Assembly: GCA_003158755.1 (NCBI GenBank)
Contig: PMLF01000059.1
Coordinates: 245-7,805, forward strand
Source of the DNA: Elusimicrobiota bacterium
GTDB taxonomy: Bacteria > Elusimicrobiota > Elusimicrobia > FEN-1173
Direction of reading: 5' to 3'
Length of the DNA: 7,561 nt
Shown here: one piece after another, positions 5,557 to 7,561 of the stretch
Layout: the number at the start of each line of letters is the position of its first letter
Numbering within the stretch: the first letter of the stretch is position 1
Position numbers and translations under genes: made by a program
Notes under the pieces: model-generated
What the model saw: only the letters and a program-made list of their open reading frames with translations
What the model was told of the DNA's origin: nothing
The model's database searches: none

Positions 5557-6161
5557 CGCGCCGCTTCCCGGAACAACCGTTCGCCGTCGGCCTCCAGTTG
5601 GGTCCCCCCGACGACGCGGTTGTCCCCGATGAAAATGGTCGGCGTGGAGCTCACGTTGGCCTTCCGCGCGGTCTCCATGTCGGCGGTCAAGAGGGCGGTC
5701 CACCGTGGATCCTGAAAGTCCCGCCGGAAGCGGTCTCCGTCCAACCCCAGTTCGGCGGCGTAGCGCAGGAACATTTCCGTCGGGTCCGGTTGCACTTCCC
5801 ATTCCTTCTGTCTCTGGAAAAGGAGGTCGTGGTAGGGCCAGAATTTCCCTTGGAAGCCGGCCGCCTCGGCGGCGCGCGCGGCGAGGACCGACCATCGGTG
5901 CATGCGCAGGGGATAGTGGCGGAAGGCGACCCGCGCTTCGCCGGGATGGCGGTCCAAGAGGGCTTTCAAGACCGGCTCCGCCTTGGCGCAGCCCGGGCAT
6001 TGGAAATCCGAAAAGACGACGATTTTCACTCGGGCGCGAAAAGGCCCGCGCACCCGATAGGCCGGCACCCCCGACGCCAGGGGCCCGCCGGAACCGCGGA
6101 CAAGGACCACCGCCGAGACGGCGGCCACGGTTAAGAGGAAAGCGACCAGGGTTCGTTTCAC
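5553..6161 (-). CDS. DsbA-like thioredoxin-fold oxidoreductase (Thioredoxin_4 type)
   Basis: A 202-residue thioredoxin-fold protein predicted to act outside the cytoplasm, making or exchanging disulfides in envelope proteins. It begins with KR and a hydrophobic segment (4-21), a signal peptide or uncleaved anchor with no lipobox. The redox motif is CPGC (55-58) in VVFSDFQCPGC, followed by the helical insertion (YPLRMHRW, FWPYHDLLF) and the cis-proline loop SSTPTIFIG (171-179, Pro174), an arrangement typical of DsbA/BdbD-type proteins. The start is GTG at 6161, chosen because the signal segment begins there; no convincing Shine-Dalgarno sequence precedes it, and a TACACT hexamer ends only eight bases upstream, so the message may be leaderless. 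It is the first gene of the minus-strand string and overlaps the MauE-like gene. Direction of catalysis (oxidase, isomerase or reductase) cannot be read from the sequence. Confidence 0.88.
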   Translation of the reverse strand: MKRTLVAFLLTVAAVSAVVLVRGSGGPLASGVPAYRVRGPFRARVKIVVFSDFQCPGCAKAEPVLKALLDRHPGEARVAFRHYPLRMHRWSVLAARAAEAAGFQGKFWPYHDLLFQRQKEWEVQPDPTEMFLRYAAELGLDGDRFRRDFQDPRWTALLTADMETARKANVSSTPTIFIGDNRVVGGTQLEADGERLFREAAR

Positions 6162-6168
6162 GACGGGG

Positions 6169-6174
6169 AGTGTA
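6169..6174 (-). promoter_or_regulatory. Candidate -10 hexamer for the minus-strand operon
   Basis: TACACT on the minus strand ends eight bases before the GTG of the DsbA-like gene, so transcription would begin at or next to the start codon. No good -35 lies 16-18 bases upstream (TTGGAT is present but about 22 away). It is offered because the first gene lacks a ribosome binding site and the divergent spacer is only 125 bases. Confidence 0.25.
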
Positions 6175-6231
6175 CAATTTTGAAGCCGTCCTTCCCATCC
6201 AAGCGGAGGCCGCAGGGAACCGGATTTGCTG

Positions 6232-6243
6232 TAGAATGTTCTA
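6232..6243 (+). promoter_or_regulatory. Candidate -10/operator palindrome for the Cys-rich gene
   Basis: TAGAA-TG-TTCTA is an inverted repeat in the spacer between the two divergent genes. TAGAAT within it resembles a -10 hexamer and would place the start of transcription about 45 bases before the ATG of the small Cys-rich gene; no strong -35 is visible. The symmetry could also make it a regulator site. Weak evidence, based on position and form only. Confidence 0.25.
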
Positions 6244-6274
6244 TTAGTAAGGCAACTCGAGAACGGGTTAGCTT

Positions 6275-6280
6275 AAGGAG
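6275..6280 (+). promoter_or_regulatory. Ribosome binding site of the Cys-rich small gene
   Basis: AAGGAG lies six bases before the ATG at 6287. It is the clearest Shine-Dalgarno sequence in the window and supports this short ORF as a real, well-translated gene. Confidence 0.75.
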
Positions 6281-6286
6281 AATCTC

Positions 6287-6517
6287 ATGGATGAACAAAA
6301 GAAAGAATCGTGCTGTAAAGAAGAGAAGGGTTGCGGATGCGGTTCCTCCGGATGCGGTTGCTTGGGGAAATTGGTGATCCTGTTGGTGTTCCTGGTGGGC
6401 GGGATCATCGGCTACCTGATGGGCCACGGCTGCGGCATGTGCTGTCATAAGAAAATGATGATGGGGATGGGGGCCGGTTGCCCGATGACGCCTCAAACTC
6501 CTCCTCCGGCGAAGTAG
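6287..6517 (+). CDS. Small Cys/Met/His-rich membrane protein, possible metal binder
   Basis: I do not recognise this 76-residue protein as a named family. It has three parts. The N-terminal tail has six Cys in 25 residues (C9, C10, C16, C18, C23, C25), mixed with Lys, Glu and Gly. One membrane segment follows (about 28-45, LVILLVFLVGGIIGYLMG). The C-terminal tail HGCGMCCHKKMMMGMGAGC (47-65) has four Cys, two His and five Met and ends in a short Pro-rich tail. In total there are 10 Cys and 8 Met. Such soft-ligand density suggests binding of copper, zinc or an iron-sulfur cofactor, or a role as a thiol substrate; this is inference. It has a strong ribosome binding site, its own terminator-like hairpin, and is divergent from the DsbA-like and MauE-like pair, which fits a link to thiol or metal handling. 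Real gene: likely. Function: unknown. Confidence 0.8.
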   Translation: MDEQKKESCCKEEKGCGCGSSGCGCLGKLVILLVFLVGGIIGYLMGHGCGMCCHKKMMMGMGAGCPMTPQTPPPAK

Positions 6518-6537
6518 ATCGGAGAGGTACTAATTAG

Positions 6538-6578
6538 ACGAAGAGCGCGGGTCCGACCATCGGACCCGCGCTCTTCGT
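6538..6578. terminator. Strong hairpin terminator between convergent genes
   Basis: A perfect 18-bp GC-rich stem (ACGAAGAGCGCGGGTCCG with its complement at 6561-6578) closes a 5-base loop, ACCAT. It lies 20 bases after the stop of the Cys-rich gene and 25 bases before the stop of the convergent pyrophosphatase gene. On the plus strand only TTTGT follows, and on the minus strand CTAATTAG, so the T-tracts are weak. Outer GGTAC/GTACC copies (6526-6530, 6581-6585) could extend the structure. Position and symmetry suggest it ends transcription from both sides. Confidence 0.8.
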
Positions 6579-6603
6579 TTGTACCTGCAATAATTCGAAC
6601 CAG

Positions 6604-7561
6604 TTAGCTTCGCGCTTTTTCCATTTCCTGGTTGATGGCTTTCATGTCGGCGTTTTCACGCTTGGACTGCCATATCGCCCAACCGACGGTGACCAGGCAC
6701 ACCAGGATGATCCCGATGGCCATGCCGCTCAGAGATTGAACTTTGAAGGCCTGCAGCGCGTTGTTGAGCGCCGGGGTGACGAGCCCGTCGGCGAAGAGCT
6801 TGGCCGACGCGGCTTTCAGGGTCTCGATCGTGGGCTTGCTGAAGGGAATCACCAACGGAACCGTGAGGAGCGCCACCATGTTCATCACCTTGATGAGCGG
6901 GTTGATGGCGGGTCCGGAAGTGTCCTTCAACGGGTCGCCGACGGTATCGCCGGTGACGGCCGCCTTGTGCCGCTCGGAGCCCTTGCCCAGGTTGCGGGCG
7001 GGATCGCGAGGCTCGTCTTCGATGACCTTCTTGGTGTTGTCCCAGGCGCCGCCCGCGTTCGACATGAACACGGCGATCAGCTGGCCCGAGAGGATGGTGC
7101 CGGCCAGGAATCCCGCCAGGGCCAGGGGTCCGAGGGCGAAACCGACCAGGATGGGCATCATGACCGCCAGAATTCCGGGACCGACCAGCTCCTTTTGCGC
7201 CGACGAAGTGCAGATCCGCACCACTTTGGCGTAGTCGGGGGAGACTTTCCCTTCCATGACGCCCGGCAGCTTGAACTGCACGCGGCACTCACGCACGATC
7301 AGGAACGCGGCGCGCCCGACGGCGCGGATGGTCATGGAGCTGAACAGGAACGGAACCGCGCCGCCGATCAGCATGCCGATCAGGAGGTGGGGGTCCGACA
7401 CGGACAGCAAGCCCGCCACGGCGTGGTAGAGCCCGATGGGGATCTGGGCGTTTTCGCCCAGACCGCCGGAAGCGATGACGGTGATGAAGCTCGCGAAGAG
7501 CGAAACGGCCGCGATGACCGCCGATCCGATGGCGATCCCCTTGGTGATGGCCTTGGTGGTG
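6604..7561 (-). CDS. hppA: Membrane-bound ion-translocating pyrophosphatase, C-terminal part
   Basis: The last 318 residues of an inner-membrane pump that couples hydrolysis of pyrophosphate to export of H+ (or Na+) from the cytoplasm; the full protein usually has about 650-800 residues and 16 membrane segments. Conserved blocks visible are TTKAITKGIAIGSA at the window edge, SNAGGAWDNTKKVIED, and HKAAVTGDTVGDPLKDTSGP with the Asp/Lys residues that hold Mg-pyrophosphate, plus several hydrophobic helices and a short charged C-terminal tail. Lys (7554-7552) and Thr (7545-7543) sit at the positions that, in published work on this family, mark the K+-independent subclass. The gene runs off the right edge, so its start and promoter are not visible. 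It is convergent with the Cys-rich gene and shares its hairpin. The family is certain; the pumped ion is inferred to be H+ from the subclass. Confidence 0.95.
   Translation of the reverse strand, partial: TTKAITKGIAIGSAVIAAVSLFASFITVIASGGLGENAQIPIGLYHAVAGLLSVSDPHLLIGMLIGGAVPFLFSSMTIRAVGRAAFLIVRECRVQFKLPGVMEGKVSPDYAKVVRICTSSAQKELVGPGILAVMMPILVGFALGPLALAGFLAGTILSGQLIAVFMSNAGGAWDNTKKVIEDEPRDPARNLGKGSERHKAAVTGDTVGDPLKDTSGPAINPLIKVMNMVALLTVPLVIPFSKPTIETLKAASAKLFADGLVTPALNNALQAFKVQSLSGMAIGIILVCLVTVGWAIWQSKRENADMKAINQEMEKARS

Noticed and set aside
5557..6198. Long N-terminal extension of the MauE-like frame
   Set aside because: It is an Arg/Pro/Gly-rich out-of-frame reading of the DsbA-like gene; the membrane protein begins at the ATG 5556 with an ATGA overlap.
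6158..6496. His-rich minus-strand frame opposite the Cys-rich gene
   Set aside because: The plus-strand frame has a strong ribosome binding site, a membrane segment and a terminator; the minus frame is its complement and also overlaps the divergent promoter region.
1..7561. tRNA, rRNA, riboswitch or integrase-type attachment site
   Set aside because: I saw no tRNA-like cloverleaf, rRNA segment, riboswitch core or integrase gene in the window.

Overview
This GC-rich window comes from a Gram-negative-type bacterium. The evidence is a lipoprotein signal on a periplasmic-type M48 protease, nucleotide-sugar and glycosyltransferase genes, a DsbA-like envelope oxidoreductase, and a membrane pyrophosphatase. 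One repeat belongs to the widespread 'CGGCGAAAGCCGG' palindromic family, common in proteobacteria and several poorly cultured phyla. I cannot assign a lineage from the window alone; a deltaproteobacterium-like or Elusimicrobiota-like genome would fit.

Layout: positions 6161 down to 1 form one tightly packed minus-strand gene string, probably an operon. In order of transcription it holds a DsbA-like thioredoxin protein (5553-6161), a MauE/DoxX-like membrane protein (5110-5556, ATGA overlap), an M48 metalloprotease lipoprotein (3470-5092), a family 2 glycosyltransferase (2968-3681), an RfbC/RmlC-like sugar epimerase (2336-2971), a GDP-mannose 4,6-dehydratase-like enzyme (1190-2167), a family 4 glycosyltransferase (42-1193, TTGA overlap), and the first codons of a possible further gene (1-35). 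The downstream half looks like surface-glycan synthesis: a nucleotide-sugar dehydratase and epimerase plus two glycosyltransferases. The upstream half is envelope thiol-redox and protein quality control.

Divergent from the string is a 76-residue Cys/Met/His-rich membrane protein (6287-6517). A strong hairpin (6538-6578) follows it, shared with the convergent C-terminal part of a membrane pyrophosphatase (6604-7561, runs off the window).

The most unusual feature is two unrelated palindromic elements inside the operon. A ~151-bp element (2194-2344) folds end to end into a single hairpin, is flanked by GGACC on both sides, and supplies the stop codon of the epimerase gene. A ~102-bp element (4961-5062) sits in frame in the N-terminal region of the M48 lipoprotein; removing it with one GGT copy gives a 26-residue leader ending at the lipobox Cys. 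The M48 frame also runs about 210 bp into the next gene, as if its stop were lost. Other oddities are an epimerase lacking the usual acid tyrosine, a GT4 with an altered EX7E motif, two TTG starts overlapping upstream stops as TTGA, and a possible leaderless start for the DsbA-like gene.
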